From contig JAXGVG010000095.1 of assembly GCA_040773965.1 (NCBI GenBank), positions 1 through 7,293 of the forward strand: a stretch of 7,293 nt of DNA, written 5' to 3'. The notes under the pieces are model-generated. The model saw only the letters and a list, made by a program, of their open reading frames with translations, searched no databases and was not told the DNA's origin. Below are positions 1 through 7,115 of the stretch, piece by piece. This DNA comes from JAXGVG01 sp040773965 (lineage in GTDB: Bacteria > Pseudomonadota > Alphaproteobacteria > UBA9219). The stretch's first letter is position 1, and each line of letters opens with the position of its first letter. The translations under genes were made by a program, and so were the position numbers.

Positions 1-80
1 AAAACCACGGCTACGCCGCTCGATCCGTCTTCCTCCGTGGCCTGAACCTTTTGCTTCTGTCCTTGTTCGCTCCGCCAAAA
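1..80. repeat. Possible interspersed repeat or end of an outside gene at the left edge
   Basis: This block is G+C-rich and, on the minus strand, strikingly purine-rich (for example GGCGGAGCGAACAAGGACAG). It then changes abruptly to A+T-rich sequence at about 80-98. It holds a six-base inverted repeat, CCACGG (5-10) and CCGTGG (35-40), around a 24-base loop. Only one copy is present in the window, so repeat status is inferred from its look and its placement after the last gene. Alternatively, bases 1-45 on the plus strand could be the last codons of a convergent gene, ending TPLDPSSSVA then TGA. The two readings cannot be separated without the sequence to the left. Confidence 0.3.
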
Positions 81-150
81 TTACGTTTTAAATCAAAGCA
101 CAGGGGTGTAGGGTAGTGTGCAGACCAAGAAAAATTAACCTTATTACCTG
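81..150. other. Short intergenic stretch after the second M16 gene
   Basis: This A+T-richer spacer follows the TAA stop at 153-151. On the minus strand it has an oligo-T stretch near 128-134 but no stable G+C stem directly before it. A convincing intrinsic terminator is therefore not visible. A weak CACA/TGTG pairing at about 100-121 is too short to count. Confidence 0.4.
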
Positions 151-1497
151 TTATTCTTTCGCCGCTTCGAGCCTTGCTGTGGGCTTCAGGCCTTCGGGTT
201 CTCCGGCCATCGAGAGTGTAAGCGAGTCGGGATCGAACCAGCGATGGATGACGCGGTTGACATCGTCGGCGCTGACTTGGCGGATGAGGGCGTTGCGGCG
301 GTCGAGATAATCGATGCCCAAGCGATCAAGTTGGATGCCGAGTAAAACGCTGGCGATCGCGTCCGTAGAGGTCATGGAAAGGGGCAGGGAGCCGGTTAAA
401 TAGTCTTTCGCTGCCGCGATTTCGCTTTCGGTTGCGCCTTTTTCGTAAAAATCACACCAGACATCTTGCACAAGTTCCCAAGCCTTGCCCGCTTTCGCGT
501 TATCCGTAGCCGCGTTGCCGACAAGCATTGATCCGTGTTCCATAGCAGCCAGTCCCGTGCTTATGCCGTAGGTTAGGCCCTCTTTGTCGCGTACGTCGTG
601 CATCAAGCGGGAAGAAAAACCGCCGCCGCCCAGAATGTAATTGACGATGTCCGCCGCATACCAATCGGGGTCGTCTCGTTTGAGCATGGGCGACGCGAAA
701 AGCATTTCCGTTTGCGTGCCTTCGCGCGGAACGAGAATAATGGACGTTTTTTCGGGCCAGACGACTTCGGGAACGGACGTCAGTCGCGCATGCGCAGGCA
801 GGTCGCCGAAAACGCGGTCAAGCTCTTTGGCCAGTTCCTGAGGCGTAATGTCGCCGGTTGCGGCGATCAATAAATTGTCGCGAGCCAGATGATGGGCGGC
901 GAAGTCCTTGATGTCGTCGCGTGTGAGACCGGCAAGCGTTGCGGCCGTTCCCAGCCTCCGCATGGCATAGGGATGGCCGTGAAAAAGAACGGCAAACAGC
1001 GCCTGCCGCGCCTGCCATTCGGGCTTGCCAAGCTGGAAACGCAAGGCCGTCAGTTGTTGGCGTCGTGCGCGTTCGATGGCGTCCGGATCGAAGCGCGGTT
1101 CGGTCAACGCAAGACGAAGAAGTTTGAAGGCCTGCGCCCGGGATGAGTGAAGCGTTTTCAGGCCGCCTGATAGCGAATTTCTCCCGGCTGAAAAACCGAG
1201 TTCAATGGATTCGTCCGCAAGCTTTTGCTGAAACGCCTCGGCGTCATAGGGTCCCGCGCCTTGCGTGAGGAGGGACATGGTCAGTTCGGCCAGACCTTGT
1301 TTGTCCGCCGGATCCTGCTCGACGCCGCCGCGAAACGCGAAACTTATGGCGACAAGAGGCAATTTTTTGTCCTGGACAAGCCAGGCTTTAATGCCGCGCG
1401 GGCTGGTAACTTCCTGAATGGGCAAAACGGCAGCCATGCCCGGCGCGGGAACGAGCCAGCAAAGGAAAAACAGGAAACCGAAAAAGCGTTTTATCAT
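151..1497 (-). CDS. M16 family peptidase-like protein, non-catalytic subunit (periplasmic)
   Basis: This 448-residue protein has the M16 fold signature but no catalytic site. At the position of HxxEH it reads ELTMS (residues 71-75, in KQGLAELTMSLL), so both zinc-binding His residues and the catalytic Glu are missing. The C-terminal domain keeps the block GGGGFSSRLMHDVRDKEGLTYGI (about 280-302), with the Arg and Tyr (Arg287 or Arg293, Tyr300) typical of the partner subunit that helps bind substrate in two-chain M16B enzymes. Residues 1-22 form a short signal peptide (MIKRFFGFLFFL, then a GMA-A cleavage site), so the protein should sit in the periplasm. Its ATG overlaps the stop of the catalytic M16 gene (ATGA), which favours coupled, near-equal synthesis. 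By analogy with bacterial two-gene M16B proteases and with the alpha and beta subunits of mitochondrial processing peptidase, the two are inferred to form a heterodimer. It is the last confident gene of the unit. Confidence 0.94.
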   Translation of the reverse strand: MIKRFFGFLFFLCWLVPAPGMAAVLPIQEVTSPRGIKAWLVQDKKLPLVAISFAFRGGVEQDPADKQGLAELTMSLLTQGAGPYDAEAFQQKLADESIELGFSAGRNSLSGGLKTLHSSRAQAFKLLRLALTEPRFDPDAIERARRQQLTALRFQLGKPEWQARQALFAVLFHGHPYAMRRLGTAATLAGLTRDDIKDFAAHHLARDNLLIAATGDITPQELAKELDRVFGDLPAHARLTSVPEVVWPEKTSIILVPREGTQTEMLFASPMLKRDDPDWYAADIVNYILGGGGFSSRLMHDVRDKEGLTYGISTGLAAMEHGSMLVGNAATDNAKAGKAWELVQDVWCDFYEKGATESEIAAAKDYLTGSLPLSMTSTDAIASVLLGIQLDRLGIDYLDRRNALIRQVSADDVNRVIHRWFDPDSLTLSMAGEPEGLKPTARLEAAKE

Positions 1498-2912
1498 CGC
1501 CCATCCGTTTGTTGATCGTCCGGCGCGGATGCCTCGGGAGAGGGAACGGTTCCGCTTGTTTCAGGCAGAAGGAGTCCCGTGACGCGCCGTCGGTTTGCCA
1601 AAAGCGACTGCAGCGCCGCGTTGACGTCTTTGGCCGTTACCTTCGCGATGGCTTCGGGCCAGTTTTCGACGTCCTCGACGGTTTGGTCCGTTGTTAGCGC
1701 TTCGCCGAAGACATAACCGGGCGCTGTCAAGCTGTCGCGCGCGAAAATAGCCGAGCGGCTCAATCGTTCCTTCGCCTTCGCAACCGCTTCGGCATTCAGT
1801 CCCTTTTGGGCCAGATGGCGAAGAGTTTGGAGAAGAATCTTTTCAAGTTCTTCAGTAGAGCGGCCAGGATTCGGCGTTGCATAAAAGATAAATTCCGCAG
1901 AGCTGCGGGAAGAAGGATTGTACGAACAGCCAACGCCGCTTGCGGCGGCTTTTTTTACGACGAGTTGTTTGTAAAGCAAACCCACTTCGCCGCCGTCCAG
2001 CGCTTCGTTTAAAACTTCAAGCGCATAGGCCTCGTTCTTTTTTTGCGTCGCGTAGGATGGCGCGAGGGTATAAATCGCCAGCAAGGGTTGTTGTACGCGC
2101 GCGTCCGTCATGACGACGCGCTTTTCCTGCGGCATTTCGGGCTCGGGGAAGGATCGCGGCAAAGGCGCGTCTCGTTTTTGCGTGCGTCCGAATGTCGCCG
2201 CCGCCAAACGCAGAACTTCCACCGTATCCACATTGCCGCTGATAATGACCGCCGCGTTGTTGGGGGCGTAATGGCGGCGGTAAAAATTTTTCACGTCGTC
2301 GACGGTTATCTTTTCAATCTCCGACCTCCAGCCGATCACTGGGATGCCATAGGGATGACCGGGAAAAAGGGCTTTCTGGACGCGTTCCCGAAAAAGGCCC
2401 CGGGGGCTGTTGCCGGTACGCTCTTCGCGTTCGCTTAAAACTACGTCAAGTTCCGGCGTGGCGGTTTCGGGGGTGATTTTCAGGTTTTCCATTCGGTCGG
2501 CTTCCAGATGCATGATCATGCCAAGACGTTCTGCCGCGATTTCTTCGTGATAAGCCGTGTAGTCGTGGCTGGTAAAGGCGTTTTTGTTGCCGCCTTGCCC
2601 GGCTATCAGGCGGCTGAACTGGCCCGGTGGCACCTCAGCCGTGCCCCGGAACATAAGGTGTTCCAGATAATGCGCCAGGCCCGAAAGTCCTGAAGGCTCG
2701 TCGGCAGAACCCACCTTGTACCAAACCATTTGCGACACGGCGGGCGACAGGCGGTTTTGCACGATAACAATCTGCAGGCCGTTCGCCAACGTGAAGGATT
2801 CGGGACGGAAAACGGCGGCGCGGGCCGACGTTGCAATGGCAAGGAAAGAATACAATACGGCGGCGAAGGCGTAAAAAGCGTTACGAGCAAAACGAGGTGT
2901 GCCAATTTGCAT
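1494..2912 (-). CDS. M16 family zinc metallopeptidase, catalytic subunit (periplasmic)
   Basis: This is a 472-residue M16 (pitrilysin / mitochondrial processing peptidase-like) zinc protease. It has the inverted zinc motif HYLEH (residues 81-85) and the downstream Glu ligand at about Glu161 in VVLSEREER, so the active site looks intact. Other family marks are the N-terminal FTLANGLQIVI strand, GGNKNAFTSHDYTAYHE (about 107-123), GHPYGIPVIGW (185-195) and FYRRHYAPNNAAVIISGNVD. The second, C-terminal M16 domain follows. Residues 1-32 look like a Sec signal peptide with an Ala-Arg-Ala cleavage site and no lipobox Cys, so a periplasmic location is expected. The C-terminus ends in a Pro-, Ser- and Asp-rich tail (about the last 18 residues). 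ATG 2912 follows an AGGA Shine-Dalgarno at nine bases. The stop overlaps the next gene as ATGA; the neighbour lacks the zinc motif and is the likely dimer partner. The substrate is unknown. Confidence 0.95.
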   Translation of the reverse strand: MQIGTPRFARNAFYAFAAVLYSFLAIATSARAAVFRPESFTLANGLQIVIVQNRLSPAVSQMVWYKVGSADEPSGLSGLAHYLEHLMFRGTAEVPPGQFSRLIAGQGGNKNAFTSHDYTAYHEEIAAERLGMIMHLEADRMENLKITPETATPELDVVLSEREERTGNSPRGLFRERVQKALFPGHPYGIPVIGWRSEIEKITVDDVKNFYRRHYAPNNAAVIISGNVDTVEVLRLAAATFGRTQKRDAPLPRSFPEPEMPQEKRVVMTDARVQQPLLAIYTLAPSYATQKKNEAYALEVLNEALDGGEVGLLYKQLVVKKAAASGVGCSYNPSSRSSAEFIFYATPNPGRSTEELEKILLQTLRHLAQKGLNAEAVAKAKERLSRSAIFARDSLTAPGYVFGEALTTDQTVEDVENWPEAIAKVTAKDVNAALQSLLANRRRVTGLLLPETSGTVPSPEASAPDDQQTDGR

Positions 2913-2920
2913 CGGTCATG

Positions 2921-2926
2921 TTCCTG
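2921..2926 (-). promoter_or_regulatory. Shine-Dalgarno of the catalytic M16 gene
   Basis: On the minus strand CAGGAA contains AGGA, with nine bases between it and ATG 2912. It supports 2912 as the start. A competing ATG at 2919 lies only a few bases from this site and is in another frame. Confidence 0.5.
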
Positions 2927-2948
2927 AATGCTGATAGCCGAAGGCTTC

Positions 2949-3527
2949 TTATAACCCCAGCCAGCCGCTTTTCTTGCGCTCGATAATCGGCGTTGCGCCC
3001 TTGTTAAGAGGCTCGTCCTTTTCTTTGGCTTCCTGAATGCGTTCGGCTTCGGCAGGAGCGTCGACGGTTGTCGCCGACGCTTCGCTTTTCCGCCACCATA
3101 AGATCTCATCCACAAGATGCCTCGATCCGACGATTTTTTGCGAGGCTTCGCGGTCGACAACTTCGCGAATATTCGGATCCGCCTGCCCGGCGTTGGCGGC
3201 TTCCAGAACGGCCTTTTCCGAATCGGAGCGGGATTCATCAGCTTCCGCGGTGTTGAGGAACGAGCCGCGTTCCTGCGCGTTGTTCAGCCTGGTGTTGGGG
3301 CCGAAAAGCATGGTGCTGGCCCTTTTGGCCGGATTGATTTCTTGCGGACGCGGCGCGCCGGGCTCAGGCGGGCGAAGGTCGAAATCAGGCGGCAACGAAA
3401 GAGGCGGACGGTCGACAACCGCAAACTCGTCCGGCGGGTTGCGTCCAAAGCCAAGCGTGTCGCTGACGTCGCTGCAAGCCGTCATGAGAAGCAGCAAACC
3501 AAAAGCAAGTAAAGGGGCATATTTCAT
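2949..3527 (-). CDS. DUF3035 family lipoprotein, BamF-like
   Basis: This is a 192-residue predicted lipoprotein. The N-terminus MKYAPLLAFGLLLLMTACSD has a basic residue, a hydrophobic core and a clear lipobox (M-T-A-C) with the lipidated Cys at 18. Ser at +2 does not carry the Asp inner-membrane retention signal described in E. coli. The mature part is rich in Pro and charged residues and mostly lacks obvious folded motifs. The segment NPPDEFAVVDRPPLSLPPDF (residues 30-49), followed by LRPPEPGAPRPQE, is the hallmark of the alphaproteobacterial DUF3035 family. That family has been linked to the outer-membrane beta-barrel assembly complex as subunit BamF; this role is recalled family knowledge and is not shown here. 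A second conserved block is DPNIREVVDREASQ (about 128-141). The same frame stays open upstream to an ATG at 3692 inside lspA, but the signal peptide makes ATG 3527 the real start. It sits 46 bases after lspA and 36 bases before the M16 pair. Confidence 0.9.
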   Translation of the reverse strand: MKYAPLLAFGLLLLMTACSDVSDTLGFGRNPPDEFAVVDRPPLSLPPDFDLRPPEPGAPRPQEINPAKRASTMLFGPNTRLNNAQERGSFLNTAEADESRSDSEKAVLEAANAGQADPNIREVVDREASQKIVGSRHLVDEILWWRKSEASATTVDAPAEAERIQEAKEKDEPLNKGATPIIERKKSGWLGL

Positions 3528-3573
3528 GGCGTCACTATCCGGGAAGAATGAGGCGAATTGTCGGCAAAGGAGC

Positions 3574-4092
3574 CTAGCTTTTTTTCGGGCGGCTGACCAG
3601 ATTCTCAAGCAAGAGCAAACCGACGCCGCAAACGATGGCGCTATCGGCGAGATTGAAAGCAGGCCAGTGGTGACCAAGGGCATGAAAATCAAGGAAATCC
3701 AGGACGGCGCCGAACCGGAAACGATCGATAACGTTCCCGGCCGCGCCGCCCATGACGAATCCGAGGCCCAAGGCTATCAGAAGCGACGGTGTGCGCATCA
3801 GCCAATTCAGGAGGAAAAGGAGAATAACGACCGCCGCACCGATAAAAACGTAGGGAAGCCACAAAGCTTCGTGGTTGAAGAGACCGAAAGTTACACCCCG
3901 GTTCCAGTGAAGAACGATGTTCAGGAAAGGCGTCACCTCCCACACATGCGGGGGATTCATGATGTCGGCGAGGATCCACCATTTACTCAACTGGTCGGCC
4001 AGCGCGGTCAAAACGGCAAGATAAATGCCGATGTTCGTATGTCGCGGGCTCATGCCGCTGTAGCGGAAGCTGCTGCCGAAAAGATATCTCAT
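3574..4092 (-). CDS. lspA: Lipoprotein signal peptidase (signal peptidase II)
   Basis: LspA is an inner-membrane aspartyl protease that removes the signal peptide from diacylglyceryl-modified prolipoproteins just before the lipobox Cys. The 172-residue product has the family signatures in order: DQLSK (Asp34), WNRGVTFG (Asn64), GAAGNVIDR with catalytic Asp123, VLDFLDFH, and FNLADS with catalytic Asp150. About four hydrophobic segments are visible (roughly 20-40, 78-98, 102-120 and 150-166), and the C-terminus is basic (RPKKS). Start choice: ATG 4092 overlaps the ileS stop as ATGA, which points to translational coupling. An upstream ATG at 4140 lies inside ileS and would give 188 residues. A downstream ATG at 4053 would give 159 residues (MSPRHTN) and also fits the family length, so the first 13 residues are not certain. 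No strong ribosome-binding site decides between them. The gene that follows encodes a probable LspA substrate. Confidence 0.97.
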   Translation of the reverse strand: MRYLFGSSFRYSGMSPRHTNIGIYLAVLTALADQLSKWWILADIMNPPHVWEVTPFLNIVLHWNRGVTFGLFNHEALWLPYVFIGAAVVILLFLLNWLMRTPSLLIALGLGFVMGGAAGNVIDRFRFGAVLDFLDFHALGHHWPAFNLADSAIVCGVGLLLLENLVSRPKKS

Positions 4093-7043
4093 GCAGTTTG
4101 TTTCTTTAACGAAGTTACCGCGTCGTGGCAACGGGGACATAAATCATCGTGTTTCGCGCCGACTTCCGGCAAGATCTGCCAGCAGCGTTCGCACTTTTTG
4201 CCTTCGGCCAGCGCGATAACGGCGCCTGTATCCGGCACGTCCGGAAGGGAAAAGGCGTCGTGTGGGGGCGTTTCCCGATGCAGCGTCAAAGATGAGGCGA
4301 TGCAAATTTCCGCAAAATCGAGACCTTCAAGAAGCATTTCTTGCGACGGCGTTGTGTAAACATGCGGATGCGCCTGAAGGCTTGAGCCTATTTTCTTTTC
4401 GTTGCGGGCCAGTTCCATGGCGCCCGTCACAACGCGCCTTAAGTCGCGAATCTCTTCCCACTTTTCGCCCAGCGCGGTATCGCGCCAGTTTTTGGGAACG
4501 GCGGGGTAGGTAAGAAGATGAACGCTGCCTTTCGTTTCCGGGTGGCGGGCAAGGCAGGCCTCTTCAGCCGTGAAACACAAGACGGGCGCAAGCCAGATCG
4601 CCAGATGATCGAACAACGTTTCCATCACGGTTCGCGCGGCGCGGCGGCGTTTGCTGGAAGGAAGATCGCAGTACAGGCTGTCTTTGCGAATGTCGAAGTA
4701 GAAGGCAGACAGATCGTTCGTGCAGAAATTATGCAGCTCCTGCAGCATGTGGCTGTAATCGTAATGGGCGATGTCTTTGCGGATCTGCTCATCCATTTCG
4801 CTCAGGCGGTGCAACGCCCATCGCTCCAACTCAGGCATTTCGTTTAAAGGAAGTCTTTCGGCTTCGGTCATGCCGTTGAGCGCGCCAAGCAGGTAACGCA
4901 ACGTATTGCGAAAGCGTCGGTACAAGTCGCCCATCTGTTTCAGGATGTCGGGACCGATGCGCAGGTCTTGTGTGTAATCTGACGCCAATACCCACAGACG
5001 CAGGATATCCGCCCCCAGCTTGTCGATGACTTCTTGCGGCGCGACGACGTTGCCCAGCGATTTGGACATTTTGCGGCCTTGCTCATCGAGCGTAAAGCCG
5101 TGCGTCAGAACGGCCTCATAGGGCGCGCGTCCTGTCGTGCCACAGGACTCCAGCAGCGACGAATGGAACCAGCCGCGATGCTGATCGGAGCCTTCGAGGT
5201 AAAGGGAGGCAGGCCATTTCAGATTCGGCCACTCGGACGACCCAAGCTGCTGATTCAGGCAAAAGGCATGGGTCGAGCCGGATTCGAACCATACATCGAC
5301 AATGTCGAACACCTGTTCATAGTCTTCTTTCTTATAATTATTGCCGAGGAAATTCTGCGGATCGTGGCTATACCAAGCGTCCGCGCCTTCGGCTTCGAAA
5401 GCGGACGCGATACGGTCAAGGACGGCTTTGTCCTTTAACGGTTTTCCATCCTTTTTGCTGACGAAAAGCGAGATCGGTACGCCCCATGCGCGCTGGCGGC
5501 TGACGCACCAGTCGGGACGGGATTCGATCATGCCGTGAATGCGGTTCTCGCCGATGGCGGGATACCATTTCGTGGCGCGGATAGCGTCGAGCGCAAGTTC
5601 ACGCAGCGTTTTCTTCTGGCCTTCCGGTTTTTCATCCAACGCGATGAACCACTGCGGCGTGGTGCGGAAGATAAGCGGCGCTTTCGACCGCCACGAGTGC
5701 GGGTAGCTGTGGGTGATTTTTTGTTTGGCGAGCAAGGCGCCGGCTTCCGCCAATGCCTTGATGACCGCGCCGTTCGCTTCGCCTTCCTTGCCGTCGGGCT
5801 TGTAGACGTAAAGGCCTTCGAAGCCTTTTACGTTCGGCAGATAGCGGCCATCGTCGCCGACGGTTTCGTCAAAGGGGATTTTGTATTTCTGGCCTAGGTT
5901 GAAATCATCCTCGCCATGTCCGGGCGCGATATGCACGAAACCCGTACCCGCTTCAGTGGTAACAAAATCACCGTGGTAAAGAGGTACATCATAATCAAAA
6001 TAACCGTCGCTGCCTTGGCGGCCGCGGAAGGGGTGGGCACAAACCGTACCGTGTAAATCTTCCGGCGAAAGCGCGGCCAAGGTCGTTGTTTTGGCGATTT
6101 TGGCGTCTTGCAGGAATTGTTCCAAAAGCTCCCTGGCCACGACAAGCTTGTCGCCTCTTTTCACGAGACTTTCGTCGGAAACTTCATCGATTTGAATGAG
6201 TATATAATGAAAATTGCCGTAAGCAATCGCCCGGTTGCCGGGGATTGTCCAAGGCGTGGTTGTCCAGATGACAATTGATGCGTTTTCTTGAAGAAGAGCA
6301 GCTCGCTGAACCTTTTCTTGATTGTGTTGTGTATTTATATCGCCTCGAACAAAAATTCCCCCGGCAGAAACTATAGGAAACTTCACCCACAGCGTTGTCG
6401 ATTTGTGATCGTGATATTCAATCTCCGCTTCGGCCAGCGCGGTTTTCTCGACGACTGACCACATAACGGGCTTTTCGCCCTTGTAGAGCAGGCCGTTCAT
6501 AAAAAATTTATGGATTTCGCGGAGAATTTGCGCTTCGGCCTTGTGCGTCATGGTGCTGTAAGGATGCGCCCAGTCGCCTACGACGCCGAGACGCTGGAAC
6601 TCGCCCGATTGAACGTTAAGCCAGTGTTCGGCAAACGCGCGGCACTCGGCGCGAAATTGCAAAACAGGAACGCCGTCTTTATCCTTTCCTTTTTCGCGGT
6701 ATTGTTCCTCGATTTTCCATTCGATCGGTAACCCGTGACAGTCCCATCCGGGCACATAAGGCGCATCGTATCCCAGCATCTGATGGCTGCGATTGACGAT
6801 GTCTTTTAAAATTTTATTCAACGCTGTGCCGGCATGAATGTTGCCGTTTGCGTATGGCGGGCCGTCATGGAGAATGAACTTTTCCCGCCCGGCCGATTGC
6901 TCGCGCTGCCGGTTGTACAGATCCATCTGCCGCCAATAGGCCAGCAATTCCGGCTCTTTCGCAGGCAGGCTGCCGCGCATAGGGAACGGGGTTTTGGGCA
7001 GGAAAACGGTGTCACGGTAATCGGCTTTTTTCGTATCAGACAT
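4089..7043 (-). CDS. ileS: Isoleucyl-tRNA synthetase (class I, with editing domain)
   Basis: This cytoplasmic class I synthetase attaches isoleucine to tRNA-Ile and hydrolyses mischarged Val-tRNA-Ile. With ATG 7043 it has 984 residues, slightly longer than the roughly 940 of E. coli IleS. The order of motifs is complete: PPYANG then HAGT (70-73) at the HIGH position, PGWDCHGLPIE (98-108), the editing-domain motifs TTTPWT (261-266) and HIAPGHGEDDF (371-381), RPDWCVSRQRAWG (509-521), DVWFESGSTH (583-592), YLEGSDQHRGWF (615-626), KMSKS (658-662), an anticodon-binding helical domain, and a C-terminal zinc site with Cys951/954 and Cys969/972. An in-frame GTG at 7052 could add three residues. ATG 7043 (MSDTKK) is preferred because it is ATG, but neither start has a strong Shine-Dalgarno. 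Unusual points are the last His of HIGH replaced by Thr and an A+T-rich variable stretch around residues 225-255. The stop overlaps the lspA start as ATGA. Confidence 0.98.
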   Translation of the reverse strand: MSDTKKADYRDTVFLPKTPFPMRGSLPAKEPELLAYWRQMDLYNRQREQSAGREKFILHDGPPYANGNIHAGTALNKILKDIVNRSHQMLGYDAPYVPGWDCHGLPIEWKIEEQYREKGKDKDGVPVLQFRAECRAFAEHWLNVQSGEFQRLGVVGDWAHPYSTMTHKAEAQILREIHKFFMNGLLYKGEKPVMWSVVEKTALAEAEIEYHDHKSTTLWVKFPIVSAGGIFVRGDINTQHNQEKVQRAALLQENASIVIWTTTPWTIPGNRAIAYGNFHYILIQIDEVSDESLVKRGDKLVVARELLEQFLQDAKIAKTTTLAALSPEDLHGTVCAHPFRGRQGSDGYFDYDVPLYHGDFVTTEAGTGFVHIAPGHGEDDFNLGQKYKIPFDETVGDDGRYLPNVKGFEGLYVYKPDGKEGEANGAVIKALAEAGALLAKQKITHSYPHSWRSKAPLIFRTTPQWFIALDEKPEGQKKTLRELALDAIRATKWYPAIGENRIHGMIESRPDWCVSRQRAWGVPISLFVSKKDGKPLKDKAVLDRIASAFEAEGADAWYSHDPQNFLGNNYKKEDYEQVFDIVDVWFESGSTHAFCLNQQLGSSEWPNLKWPASLYLEGSDQHRGWFHSSLLESCGTTGRAPYEAVLTHGFTLDEQGRKMSKSLGNVVAPQEVIDKLGADILRLWVLASDYTQDLRIGPDILKQMGDLYRRFRNTLRYLLGALNGMTEAERLPLNEMPELERWALHRLSEMDEQIRKDIAHYDYSHMLQELHNFCTNDLSAFYFDIRKDSLYCDLPSSKRRRAARTVMETLFDHLAIWLAPVLCFTAEEACLARHPETKGSVHLLTYPAVPKNWRDTALGEKWEEIRDLRRVVTGAMELARNEKKIGSSLQAHPHVYTTPSQEMLLEGLDFAEICIASSLTLHRETPPHDAFSLPDVPDTGAVIALAEGKKCERCWQILPEVGAKHDDLCPRCHDAVTSLKKQTA

Positions 7044-7115
7044 GGTGCGCACTATAACTCGACTATGACGGGGGAAAAAGAATACTCAGGCTAGACGCGG
7101 GGGTAAAGGCCAATA

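Noticed and set aside
100..121. A possible terminator hairpin after the second M16 gene.
   Set aside because: Only a four-base CACA/TGTG pairing with poor inner pairing, and no T-run directly after it on the minus strand.
2043..2438. A 131-codon plus-strand open frame opposite the catalytic M16 gene.
   Set aside because: It lies wholly inside a gene with strong protein-family support on the other strand and its translation resembles no family I know.
2606..3238. A 210-codon minus-strand open frame bridging the lipoprotein gene and the start of the catalytic M16 gene.
   Set aside because: It is a shifted frame of both real genes, with an Arg/Pro-rich low-quality translation and no signal peptide or motif. 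The true frames here carry the DUF3035 and M16 signatures.
3037..4359. A 440-codon open frame on the plus strand, antisense to the lipoprotein gene, lspA and the end of ileS.
   Set aside because: It spans three well-supported genes and their gaps, shows no family-like motifs and is very rich in Ser, Arg and Ala. It looks like a chance open frame opposite G+C-rich coding sequence.
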